From positions 1 through 37,306 of the forward strand of contig JAEZIJ010000116.1 in NCBI GenBank assembly GCA_023436715.1: DNA of 37,306 bases, read 5' to 3'. Under the pieces are notes generated by a model. The model made no database searches. It saw only the letters and a list, made by a program, of their open reading frames with translations, and was not told the origin of the DNA. Source of the DNA: Acidobacteriota bacterium (GTDB lineage Bacteria > Acidobacteriota > Terriglobia > Bryobacterales > Bryobacteraceae). Positions 1 to 8,301 of the stretch are shown piece by piece. The position numbers and the translations under genes are program-made. The stretch's first letter is position 1; each line of letters starts with the position of its first letter.

Positions 1-30
1 GGCCAGCCGCCCGTGGCCGCCAGGTCGCGA

Positions 31-119
31 CTGTTCTTGGGGCTTCCGCCTACGCTTCGCCCTAAGCGCGCCGCCAGCGGCGGCGCAGGGCTCCGGGACG
101 ACGGAAGCCCCAAGAACAG
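31..119. repeat. Nested palindromic repeat (REPIN-like)
   Basis: Two perfect 18-base arms in inverted orientation lie at 31-48 (CTGTTCTTGGGGCTTCCG) and 102-119. Between them is a second palindrome, GCGCCGCC/GGCGGCGC with a 3-base loop, at 68-86. An outer inverted repeat enclosing an inner hairpin is the architecture of REPIN or MITE-like elements. The neighbouring direct repeats support a mobile remnant. No gene overlaps it. Confidence 0.7.
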
Positions 120-139
120 AAAAGCAAGGAACTGGAAAA

Positions 140-182
140 GGGACAGTTCTAACGAGTTAAGAATGGGGACATTTCTAACGAG
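140..182. repeat. Two direct 17-base repeats, possible transposon end
   Basis: GGGACAGTTCTAACGAG (140-156) and GGGACATTTCTAACGAG (166-182) match at 16 of 17 positions with a 26-base period. Short spaced direct repeats of this kind occur at the ends of IS21-like and Mu-like transposons as transposase-binding sites. No transposase is visible in the window beside them, so this would be a remnant or the edge of an element outside the window. Confidence 0.5.
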
Positions 183-862
183 GCTTGACATTTAGGCCTC
201 TCTTTATTGACACTTTTGCTCTGAACGGGCTAAACTTTTTTTTGGGCGCAGGCGTGTAGCGGTTGCGACAGGCCGCGTCTGGTGGATCCTCGGTAAGCGA
301 GGCGTCCGCGCGGCAAACAGGCCACTGCCCTCAGGCATCCAAAGATGCTGTGTGGAGGGTAGACCAGGAACTCCCGGGTTAAGGGTTTTCCTAAGGTGGC
401 TGAGATCGTCCGGATCTCTCACGGCGCGCGGTGCTGAAGCTTGGACCAGTGGGGGAATCCGACCGAGAACCGTTCGCGGTAGTAGGCCATTTCTCCGCTC
501 CCGGGGGAATGGTCTTTTTCATTTCCTCCCCAGCTTCCCTCGCCCCGAAGAAAGGCATATGGTACCCGAAAACGAAGACAAGCCTCCTCATTCAGGCGGC
601 AATTCGTGGAAGACGCGGTCCGGCCGGATCTAAAGGCTTCGTTTGCCTTCGGCCTCCGCTTTTTCCACGCGACCAGTGGCAAATGCGGAGAGCGCGAGGG
701 CGTCACTTACTGTCACTTACTGACGTGCCTTCAACCTTTCCTACTAAGTATTAGCGCGTAGCTTCCGGGCGTGAGTGTCCGCCGCCGTTGCGGCGCCGTG
801 GACGAACACTCGGAAGCAGATGCTTGCAGTGTATTTCGACTGCACGGATAGGAGATACTCCG
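183..862. other. 680-base stretch without a convincing gene
   Basis: Open frames exist on both strands, but none has a plausible ribosome site, a recognisable domain or a consistent protein character. The stretch is less GC-rich at 183-240 and has a T-run near 233-241. Small structures include a 6-bp hairpin at 402-418 (GAGATC/GATCTC) and a tandem decamer at 702-721. The last 60 bases are presumably the leader of the gene starting at 863. Confidence 0.5.
702..721 (+). repeat. Tandem decamer GTCACTTACT x2
   Basis: GTCACTTACT is repeated exactly twice without spacing at 702-711 and 712-721, followed by TGACG. It could be a regulator half-site pair or a slippage product. It lies about 140 bases upstream of the small HMA-like gene. 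Confidence 0.6.
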
Positions 863-1309
863 ATGACGAACAGAGAAGTTCTTCGCCTCCCGCAGAACGG
901 CCGGGCGGCACTGGCATGCCCGGCCGCAAGCGGATTCAACGGCCAGGAATGGGAGTACATGCACCACACCCCTGGCCGTCTGCGCGTGCGTACGGCCGCG
1001 CTACAGCGGAACCCTGACCGGGCAGATGCGATTGAGAAGACGGTGAAGGGAATCCGCGGGGTGTCGGCGGCCGCGGCGAACCTCCTGACGGGAAGCCTGA
1101 CCGTCATCTATGAACCGGGCCGTGTCACTCCGGAGGAGATCCTCGATGTTCTGCGCAGCCAAGGGTTGCACGCGGTCCCGAGGCGGCGCAACGCGGCGAA
1201 TACAGCGGCGGACAGCGCGGTTCAAAAGGCGGGCCGGGCGGTCCTGTATATCGCGCTGGAGAAGGTGCTGGAGCACTCCGTAAAAGCGGCGCTCACAGCG
1301 TTGCTCTAG
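863..1309 (+). CDS. Small HMA-like domain protein without CxxC
   Basis: This 148-residue protein carries one ferredoxin-like HMA-type fold at about residues 33-95. The tell-tale opening is HTPGRLRVR, followed by a helix, then VKGIRGVSAAAANLLTGS and a strand VIYEPGRVT. The metal-binding CxxC of copper chaperones is absent, as in the HMA_2-type subfamily. The C-terminal 55 residues are a predicted amphipathic/hydrophobic helix region, possibly a membrane or partner contact. The ATG at 863 is chosen because GGAG (851-854) sits 8 bases upstream; a longer frame from 788 lacks such a site. It is convergent with the CusS-like kinase gene, which fits a metal or envelope-stress neighbourhood, but no function is shown. 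Confidence 0.75.
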   Translation: MTNREVLRLPQNGRAALACPAASGFNGQEWEYMHHTPGRLRVRTAALQRNPDRADAIEKTVKGIRGVSAAAANLLTGSLTVIYEPGRVTPEEILDVLRSQGLHAVPRRRNAANTAADSAVQKAGRAVLYIALEKVLEHSVKAALTALL

Positions 1310-1344
1310 GCGGCCAGTAAAATTCCGTCGGGAGGCGACGCCGG

Positions 1345-2703
1345 TCAACTCTTCTGCGCCGGAAACGTGATCCGGAACCGGCTCCCGCCTCCGCTGACAT
1401 CCTCGTACTCAAGCCGGCCCCCGGACGCTTCCACCGCGCCGCGCGCAATTGCCAGGCCCAACCCCGTCCCGTGCGCCGCGGTCGCACCGACACGGTAAAA
1501 CCGGTCGAAAATGCGCTCGCGCTCCTCTACCGGTATGCCCGGCCCGTCATCCTCAACCTCGACGGTGCTGCTTCCCGGCGCGCCGCCGCCAACGATCAAC
1601 CTGATGTGGCCGCCCTGCGGCGTATATCGGATCGCGTTGTCGATCAGGTTCAACAAAGCCTGGCGCAATGTCGCCGCATCGCCGCGGACGCCCGCCCGCC
1701 CGTGCACATCAATCGATACCGTCTGCCGCTTTTCCTCCGCCAGAACACGCACGAGTTCGAATGCCGCGTTGGCCTCATCCCCCAGGTCCAGTTCGGCGCG
1801 TGTCAAATTCGATTTGCCGGATTCCGTGCGCGCCAGAGCCAGCATGCAATCCACCAGCCTCGTCAGCCGGTCCACTTCCTCGAGCATGCTGCCGATCACG
1901 TCGCGCAAGGCATCGGCATCCAGCGTGCGCTGCATCGCAACTTCGCCGACGCTGCGAATCGCGGTCAGCGGCGTGCGCAGTTCGTGGGACACGTTCCCCG
2001 TGAAGTTACGCAGCCTCTCGAAGGAAGCCTCCAGCCGGCCGAGCGTCTCATTGAAGACCGTCGCCATTTGCCCGAGTTCGTCGTTCGGGTTGTCGATCGG
2101 GAGCCGCTTCGAAAGCGCCTCGGCGGTGATCTCCCGCGACTTCGCCGCCATCGCGCTGATCGGAGAAAGCGCGCGCCCGGCCAGGAAGTATCCGCCGCCG
2201 ATTGCCAGCGCGGCCGCTACCGGAATGCTCAGCAGTAACAAACGCAGCAGGCTGCGGAGTGTCCCGTCGGGGATGCTGGTGTCTTCGGCCACGGCCACTT
2301 TCAGTTCGCGTCCGTTCAACTGAATCGGCCTCACCCTCATCCTGTGCGGGACCCCTTGAATCGAGCGCCACACGCCGATTCTGGGGTCCGGCTCCGCGTA
2401 CTCATCCCTGAAGAACTTCGCACGGCACCACGCGTCGGAGTGGTAGATCACTCGCCCGCCTTCCATCACCCTGAACACCACATCGCCCGGCAGGTGTCCT
2501 CCCGGTCCCCAGCCCTTCGGCGACGCCGAAACCACGGTGATGACGGTGCTGAAATCCCGGTCGAGTTGCACGCTCAACGACTGCTCCAGACTCGAGCGCA
2601 CGAAAACGTAGATGCCCACCGAGACGCATGCCAGGATCGAAAGCAGCACTGCGGCGTACCACGCCGTGAGCCGGCCCCGTATGCTGGCCCGCCGCATCGT
2701 CAT
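1345..2703 (-). CDS. Sensor histidine kinase, CusS-like
   Basis: This is a 452-residue inner-membrane kinase. A first membrane helix (about 14-35), a periplasmic domain (36-150), a second helix (152-176) and a HAMP linker precede the catalytic core. The H-box NVSHELRTPLT carries the phospho-acceptor His240. The N-box (NLIDNAIRYTPQGG), DDGPGI, FDRFYR and GTGLGLAI motifs of the ATPase domain are all intact. The architecture matches the heavy-metal sensor kinase family (CusS/CopS), but the periplasmic domain is not diagnostic and the ligand is unknown. The start codon overlaps the response-regulator stop in an ATGA junction, so the two are translationally coupled. Confidence 0.92.
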   Translation of the reverse strand: MTMRRASIRGRLTAWYAAVLLSILACVSVGIYVFVRSSLEQSLSVQLDRDFSTVITVVSASPKGWGPGGHLPGDVVFRVMEGGRVIYHSDAWCRAKFFRDEYAEPDPRIGVWRSIQGVPHRMRVRPIQLNGRELKVAVAEDTSIPDGTLRSLLRLLLLSIPVAAALAIGGGYFLAGRALSPISAMAAKSREITAEALSKRLPIDNPNDELGQMATVFNETLGRLEASFERLRNFTGNVSHELRTPLTAIRSVGEVAMQRTLDADALRDVIGSMLEEVDRLTRLVDCMLALARTESGKSNLTRAELDLGDEANAAFELVRVLAEEKRQTVSIDVHGRAGVRGDAATLRQALLNLIDNAIRYTPQGGHIRLIVGGGAPGSSTVEVEDDGPGIPVEERERIFDRFYRVGATAAHGTGLGLAIARGAVEASGGRLEYEDVSGGGSRFRITFPAQKS

Positions 2704-3383
2704 TTCGCACCTTCGCCCAGCAAAAACCCGACGCCCCGGATCGTGCGCAGCAGGCTTACCGCGAATGGATCGTCGATCTTCCTGCGCAACCGCGCGATGT
2801 GCACGTCGATGACGTTGTCCATCGGGGTTGCCCGCGCCGAGACCTGCCACACGTCGCGCGCGAGCATCTCCCGTGAGACCGTCTGGCCCTGGTAGCGCAT
2901 CAGGTATTCGAGCAGGTCGAATTCCTTCGGAGTCAGTTCGATTTCCCGACCGCCCCGAGTCACGCGGCGCGCGCCGGGGTCCAACTCGAGATCAGCCAGT
3001 TTCCGCTTGCCGGTTCGATCCGTCCTGCCGCGTCGCAGCAGCGCACGCATCCGCGCCAGCAGTTCCGGAAACGCGAAGGGCTTTACCAGGTAGTCGTCGG
3101 CTCCGGTGTCGAGGCCAATCACGCGATCCTCGATCGAATCCTTCGCCGTAAGCACCAAAACCGGAGTCCGGAAGTCGCGCTGCCGTAACGCCGACAGAAT
3201 CTCGAGCCCGCTGCGACCCGGCAGCATCAGGTCGAGCAACAGCAGATCGAACGCCTGAGTCGTCAGGACAAAAAACGCTTCCTCGCCCGTTCCTGCCACT
3301 AACACCGAGTACCCTTCCGCGGTCAGCCCCTCCTTCAGAGCCCTGGCGACCTTGGCCTCGTCCTCCACCAGCAGCACTCTCAT
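2700..3383 (-). CDS. OmpR/PhoB-family response regulator
   Basis: This is a 227-residue DNA-binding response regulator. The receiver domain spans about 1-115: acidic pocket VEDE (7-9), phospho-acceptor Asp51 in LLLLDLMLPG, Thr in VLTAKD and Lys in LVKPF. A winged-helix output domain (about 130-225) with the typical LTPKEFDLLEYL and VIDVHIARLRRKI segments follows. The closest family type is CusR/CopR. It is partnered with the kinase encoded immediately downstream. The start MRVLLVEDE is preferred over an ATG 18 bases upstream because it matches the family's N terminus. A REP-like palindrome lies 23 bases upstream, between this gene and the kelch gene. Confidence 0.92.
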   Translation of the reverse strand: MRVLLVEDEAKVARALKEGLTAEGYSVLVAGTGEEAFFVLTTQAFDLLLLDLMLPGRSGLEILSALRQRDFRTPVLVLTAKDSIEDRVIGLDTGADDYLVKPFAFPELLARMRALLRRGRTDRTGKRKLADLELDPGARRVTRGGREIELTPKEFDLLEYLMRYQGQTVSREMLARDVWQVSARATPMDNVIDVHIARLRRKIDDPFAVSLLRTIRGVGFLLGEGAK

Positions 3384-3405
3384 CGGGTTCTCTGAAAGCA
3401 TAACA

Positions 3406-3429
3406 GTGGGACAGGCCTCCTGGCCTGTC
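3406..3429. repeat. REP-like palindrome, family A, copy 1
   Basis: A GTGG head is followed by the palindrome GACAGGCC-TCCT-GGCCTGTC at 3410-3429, with 8-bp stems and a 4-base loop. It lies 6 bases beyond the kelch gene stop codon and upstream of the response regulator. It is near-identical (23 of 24) to the copy at 28233-28256 in the opposite orientation. The hairpin lacks a U-run, so any termination effect would be partial. Confidence 0.85.
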
Positions 3430-3435
3430 GGGCTA

Positions 3436-5226
3436 TCACGGATTGAACTCCTCCGTCAGCCCCACCAGCGGCCTGTTCCAGTCGTCCCACTCGATTCCAT
3501 CCACCCCGCCGAAGGTGTATATCTTCCCATTCACGGAAGCGGAAGCGTAGACCCGCCGCCGCGTATGCGCCGGCACTCGCGACACACGCCATGAGTTGGT
3601 GGCAGGATCGTGCTCCTGCATCGCCCACACGCTCGCCAGCATACCCGGCAGCACCAGAATCCGCCCATTCAACTCGAACGCTCCGCAGTACGCCGAGAAG
3701 TCTGGCACCGGCGCCAGCGTCGTCCAGGAATCCGCGGCGGGATCATAAACTTCAAGCCTGTGCCCGCCCACCAGATAGATCTTGCTGCCCAGCGTGACGG
3801 CAGTGAATGCGTGTCCCGGCTGCGGCAGTTTGGCTTTTTGCGCCCACTCGTTCGTCTTTGGGTTGTACGCTTCCACTGCGTCTCCATCACCTTGGAAACC
3901 CCACCTGTGCGCCGGGTCCGGAGTCATCCCGCCAATCACGAAAATCTTGCCGTTCAGGACGGCGATGGCGAAGCTCCGTCGTCGTGTGGGCACCGGGGCG
4001 ATCTCGGTCCAGACATCCGCAGACGGATCGTAACTGTAGGAACCTTTTTCCCCGAAGGAGTAAATTCGCCCGTCGACAGCGGCCGCTTTGTTGATCGATT
4101 CCGGCGACGGCTTGGCAGCGGTCCACCGATCCGTAGCCGTATGGTAGACGTCCACCGCATTCGTCGGCTCGGTCTTGTCGCCCTTCTGTACGCTGCCGCC
4201 AAGGATGTACACCTTGTTCCCGACGGCCACCGCGAAGTGATCCCGCCGGGGCGTCGGCATGTCGGCCTTCTTTTGCCAGCCCGGGATCTTCCGGACCGCT
4301 GCCGGCTCTTTGCCCTCCGGATTGAACTCGTATAGCGTGCCACTCAGCGCAGAGACTGCGAAAATCCGCCCGTTCACCACAGCGGCAACCGGGCCCGGTA
4401 GCGGATCGGGAAGGTCCGGCCGCTTCGACCACTGGCCCGACCGCGGCGCATAAACCTGCACCGCCGGCGATGCGCCTCCGATCACCCAGATTTCGTCTCC
4501 GGCAACAGCAACGGCGTGATCGTAATTCCGGGAGAGTTGATTCGGCCTCCGCGTCCACTCGTCCGTAGCCGGGTCATACTCCTCGACCAGCAGGTCCGGA
4601 TAGGAATCGCTGTACCCGCCAATCGTATAGAGCTTCCCGCCCGCCCCGACCACCCGGTACACCCGCCGCTCGAAGAGCATCGGCTTGCGCTCGCTCCAGC
4701 GGTCCGCGCGGGGATCGTACTCGTGAACGGCGCTCGTTTCCTTTCCATCCTCTAGCAAAATGCCGCCTACCGCGTAAAGCTTTCCATTCGCCGCTGCCCC
4801 CGTCGCAAACAATCGGGGCGCCGGCATCCTGGCCTGCCGCACGCTCCAGGAATCCGTTGCCGGATCGTAGACCTCCACCGTGTCGTTGATTGTGTCGCGA
4901 CCGGGTGCGGACCCGCGGTTTACGCCTCCCCAGACGTAGATCTTGCCATCGAGCACTGCCCCGCCGAAACCGCATCGCCGGCTCGGAGCGCCTGACCGCT
5001 TCCTCCAGGAATCGGTGCCGGGATCGTACTCGAACACGTCGGCTCCGTCATGCCGCTCCTCTCCGGAAGTCAGGACGTAGATCTTGCCGCCTATCCCCGC
5101 GGCCAGGGCGAACGCGCCCGGCTCCGGCAGACTTGTTTTCCGGATCCAAGGCGGCGTCTGGTCCGCCGCAAAGAGGGCCGATGCAAGCATCATCAGAAAT
5201 ACAGGGACCGGTGCAACTCTCGCCAT
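3436..5226 (-). CDS. Secreted kelch-repeat protein
   Basis: This is a 596-residue exported beta-propeller protein. An N-terminal signal peptide (MARVAPVPVFLMMLASALFA) is followed by about a dozen kelch motifs, each with a GGKIYVxGG-type strand pair and a YDPATDxW turn. That number would suit two tandem propellers. Kelch propellers usually bind proteins or glycans; no catalytic domain is seen. The start at 5226 gives a clean signal peptide, whereas an 18-residue longer frame does not. It is divergent from the related PD40/kelch protein at 5336 and lies upstream of the two-component pair on the same strand with a 52-base gap containing a REP palindrome. Confidence 0.88.
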   Translation of the reverse strand: MARVAPVPVFLMMLASALFAADQTPPWIRKTSLPEPGAFALAAGIGGKIYVLTSGEERHDGADVFEYDPGTDSWRKRSGAPSRRCGFGGAVLDGKIYVWGGVNRGSAPGRDTINDTVEVYDPATDSWSVRQARMPAPRLFATGAAANGKLYAVGGILLEDGKETSAVHEYDPRADRWSERKPMLFERRVYRVVGAGGKLYTIGGYSDSYPDLLVEEYDPATDEWTRRPNQLSRNYDHAVAVAGDEIWVIGGASPAVQVYAPRSGQWSKRPDLPDPLPGPVAAVVNGRIFAVSALSGTLYEFNPEGKEPAAVRKIPGWQKKADMPTPRRDHFAVAVGNKVYILGGSVQKGDKTEPTNAVDVYHTATDRWTAAKPSPESINKAAAVDGRIYSFGEKGSYSYDPSADVWTEIAPVPTRRRSFAIAVLNGKIFVIGGMTPDPAHRWGFQGDGDAVEAYNPKTNEWAQKAKLPQPGHAFTAVTLGSKIYLVGGHRLEVYDPAADSWTTLAPVPDFSAYCGAFELNGRILVLPGMLASVWAMQEHDPATNSWRVSRVPAHTRRRVYASASVNGKIYTFGGVDGIEWDDWNRPLVGLTEEFNP

Positions 5227-5335
5227 ATGCCTTATACTCTCCCGGACGTGTCCTTGTTGAACCTGAAGTTTGCCTGACATTTCTTTCAGGAAGACTTAAG
5301 GACGTAGGCACCACCATCAACCGTAGATTCGGATT

Positions 5336-6976
5336 ATGAAGTCACCCACGCTGGCGATATGCGCGCTCATCTTGGTGCAGGGCGCGCACGCTCAACCCTC
5401 CGCCGCCGTGTTTGCGCCGGGAGTGGTCTCGACCTCGGCCCACGAAGGCCCGTTCGCTTTCACCCCGGACGGCAAGACGCTGTACTTCGTGCGCCTCGCC
5501 GCCGGAATGTTGCGCCCAGGGCTTTTCGTCTCCCACCAGCAGGCCGGCCGTTGGGGTGAGCCGAAGCAGATCGCTTTTCCCGAAGGCGCCAGCGCAGCGC
5601 CTTTCAGCCTCTCGCCGGATGGCGCAAAGATTTACTGCACGCACTCACCGGATTCTCAGAACCGTTCCCGCCTGTGGGTGGCCGATCGCGATGCCGAAAC
5701 GTGGAAGAACGCCCGCCCGCTCGGAGGCGCGCTCGCGAAGTGGGATGGCGACCAAGCCTCGCCCTCCGTCACCTCCGACGGAACGCTCTACTTCACCTCG
5801 AACCGGCCTGGCGGTAGCGGCGGATGGGACATCTATCGCTCGGCGCTTCGCAACGGCGAGTATCGGGAGCCGGAGTTGATGGGCGGCGGGCGAAACCGGC
5901 GAATCAGCACGGCGCACGACGAGGCCGGCGTTGCCGCTGCCCGGGATGGTAGCTTTCTTGTGTTCTCCAGCAAGGGCGCGCGGAACGGATTCGGCGCGTC
6001 GGACCTATACATCGTGGATCTCTCAGCCGAGGGTTGGAGCGCGTGGGTGTGGAATTTGGGGCCGCTCGTCAATAGTCCAGTCGAAGAACTCGACCCCAGC
6101 CTATCGCCGGACAACAAACATCTCTACTTTTCCCGTGCCGGTGACATCTACGAAATCGACCTCGATGCCGTGCGCCGGCCGCCCGCGGAATCCGCTGTCT
6201 GGAAGACCCGGACTGAAGTACCTCTCCCCCGCAATTGGCCGCAAGCCGTCGTCGCGAACGGCCGCATTTACGTGTACGGGGGCCTCACCGGTGGTTTTGC
6301 GACCGGAAGGCCTGAAAGATGGGTGCACGAGGTGGACGTTTACGATCCTGCGAACTCAACATGGTCCTCGCTGCCTCCTGCGCCCGATGGATGGAAGCAA
6401 GCCACGCTCGCCTCAATGGATAACCGCCTGTTTCTCTTCCGCAGGGGCGGCCCCGGCGTGGCCGAGTATCGCCCCGGCTCGAATCGATGGGAGATCAAAG
6501 CCCCTGCCAGCGACTTTGCGCTTCCGGAAGGCTGGCCGTCTCAGACGCGTACTGTCGTGCTCGGCCGCAAGGCCTACACCTATTTCGCCGTAGATGACTC
6601 CACCAGAACCTTCACGTATTTCGTAGAGTACGACTTCGAGACGGGCAAATGGACTCCCAAGGCGGCTATGCCATCCCCCGCTCCGCAGTTGGTCGTTTTC
6701 GACGGCCGCATCTACGGCTTCGGTGATGACGTGAGTGTATACGACCCCCAAGCCGACAAGTGGACAATTGTCGCTCCGATAGCTATGCCGCGTCTTGAGG
6801 CCGCTGTGGTGGCCTACAAAGACGAGATCTGGGTGATTGGCGGCCATGGCTTACGCGCCGAGGGCGTCGATGGCGACATATCCCCCACGGTCGTGCGCTA
6901 CAATCCGAGGCTCAACACGTGGTCTCCCGGCCCCGCCTACCGCACCATCGCGCTGCGAGCACCGCAGTCGCCCTGA
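5336..6976 (+). CDS. Secreted PD40/kelch protein, frameshifted at the C terminus
   Basis: The readable frame gives 546 residues. A signal peptide (about 1-19, ending AHA) precedes PD40/TolB-like blades (FTPDGKTLYF, LSPDGAKIYC, SPDNKHLYFS; about 35-280), then kelch repeats (NGRIYVYGG, YKDEIWVIGG; about 300-535). The frame stops inside the last kelch blade at 6974-6976. The next frame continues as LNGRLFVIAGLRPG and VVEYVPSN to a TAA at 7063-7065, which is what the end of a kelch blade should look like. A single missing base near 6935-6965 explains this, so the intact gene probably ran 5336-7065. The loss may be a real mutation or an assembly error. It shares its divergent 109-base upstream region with the kelch gene at 5226. 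Confidence 0.8.
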   Translation: MKSPTLAICALILVQGAHAQPSAAVFAPGVVSTSAHEGPFAFTPDGKTLYFVRLAAGMLRPGLFVSHQQAGRWGEPKQIAFPEGASAAPFSLSPDGAKIYCTHSPDSQNRSRLWVADRDAETWKNARPLGGALAKWDGDQASPSVTSDGTLYFTSNRPGGSGGWDIYRSALRNGEYREPELMGGGRNRRISTAHDEAGVAAARDGSFLVFSSKGARNGFGASDLYIVDLSAEGWSAWVWNLGPLVNSPVEELDPSLSPDNKHLYFSRAGDIYEIDLDAVRRPPAESAVWKTRTEVPLPRNWPQAVVANGRIYVYGGLTGGFATGRPERWVHEVDVYDPANSTWSSLPPAPDGWKQATLASMDNRLFLFRRGGPGVAEYRPGSNRWEIKAPASDFALPEGWPSQTRTVVLGRKAYTYFAVDDSTRTFTYFVEYDFETGKWTPKAAMPSPAPQLVVFDGRIYGFGDDVSVYDPQADKWTIVAPIAMPRLEAAVVAYKDEIWVIGGHGLRAEGVDGDISPTVVRYNPRLNTWSPGPAYRTIALRAPQSP

Positions 6977-7075
6977 ACGGCCGCCTGTTCGTAATCGCGG
7001 GGCTCCGCCCAGGCGCGGCATTCGCCTACGACACGTCCGTCGTCGAGTACGTACCTTCTAATTAAGGCAACCACT

Positions 7076-8284
7076 ATGCTCCACCACAACAATCCTGCCG
7101 TGGCGTGCATCTCAATTCCTCTGCTGCCTCTCCTGCTCGCTTCCTTCGCCCCGTCAATTGGCGGCTTCAAGTGCCCGGCCGAATCCTCCCGCCGCATTCG
7201 CGGACGCTCCCTGCGCTTTTCAGGTCCCAAAAGGAGCGTTCGTGAAATGCGGTTGGCTTTCCGTTCCCGAAAACCGAGCGCGCCCCGGCAGCCGCACTGT
7301 CCAGTTGCACATCGCGATCTACAAGAGCCGGTCCCCTCGGCCCGCTCCCGATCCCATCGTTTGGCTCGTTGGCGGCCCCGGCGGCCGTCCTACGGAACCC
7401 GCCTCGCCCTCATCGCTTTGCGCGATTTCTACCAGGGCGTCCGATCCGTCGTGCTCGATTCCGTGGTGCCCCCGGAAGCCGATGAGTACGCCGACGGCCC
7501 CTCCAAATTCGAAAACGCGCTCGACGCGCTGTTCAAAGACTGCGCCGCGGACCCTTCCTGCAATGCCGCCTTCCCGAACCTCCGCGCCGCGCTCATGCGC
7601 GCCGCCGATCAACTCGACGCGAACCCGTGGCGCCTTGCCGGCGAATGGCAGGGCATCCGCTACGACGTCCGACTCGACGGCCGCACTCTTCTCCAGGCCT
7701 TGCATATGGCTCTGTATGAATCGGATCTGATTCCATTCATTCCGAAGGCCAGCTACAAAGTTTTTGATAGAAGCGATGACTCGCTTTGGCGACGCGCAGT
7801 TGCTACCGAAACAGCGATCTCCAAACGTCTCGTGGACATGGGCGCGCACTTCTCATATCACTGCAGCGAAGAGATTCCATTCACGGATGTCCCTCGCATG
7901 GCGCGCGAAGATAGGAGCCGCCCATGGATGCGGCACATCCTCCTTGGGAACGGAATGGTATCCGCATGCCGTTTCTGGCTCCCCGAAACCGCCCGCGCTC
8001 GCGAGACTCTGCCCGTTACGAGCGATGTTCCCGTGCTGCTCCTTGCCGGCCAGTACGATCCGGTCGCGCCGCCTTCGTACGCGCAGTCCGCCGCATCGCA
8101 TCTGCGGAATGGCCACCTGTTCGTGTTCCCCGGAATGGGGCACTGGCTCACCGCGAACACCGTGAATTCGTGTCCCCAGGACCTTGTACTCGAATTCCTC
8201 GATAACCCTGGCAGAACCCGAATGCGCCTGTGTCAAGCAACAAAGAGTTCACTGGGTCCTCAACTGAAAGCGCTGGTTTGGTAG
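7076..8284 (+). pseudogene. Broken alpha/beta hydrolase (TAP-like)
   Basis: Pieces of one hydrolase occupy two frames. A signal-peptide-like start (MLHHNNPAVACIS) is in the 7076 frame. The segment VPKGAFVKCGWLSVPENRA up to the oxyanion loop VWLVGGPGG is in a second frame (about 7158-7382). From SYGTRLALIALRDF onward the first frame resumes and runs to 8284, including the catalytic-Asp region AGQYDPVAPP and the His region FPGMGHWL. In intact family members roughly a hundred residues separate GGPGG from the nucleophile motif GxSYG; here they are directly joined. An internal deletion plus frame changes therefore removed part of the fold. A shortened product from the open 7076 frame cannot be excluded but would lack the correct N-terminal half. 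Confidence 0.75.
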
Positions 8285-8301
8285 CATCGAACGGAGAACC
8301 G

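Noticed and set aside
265..375. Cobalamin-riboswitch-like GCCACTG segment
   Set aside because: Only the short GCCACTG string matches. The other conserved blocks of the aptamer are not found, and no cobalamin gene follows.
419..754. Overlapping open frames of about 60-107 residues at the left end
   Set aside because: They lack ribosome sites, have random-looking composition and overlap each other on both strands.
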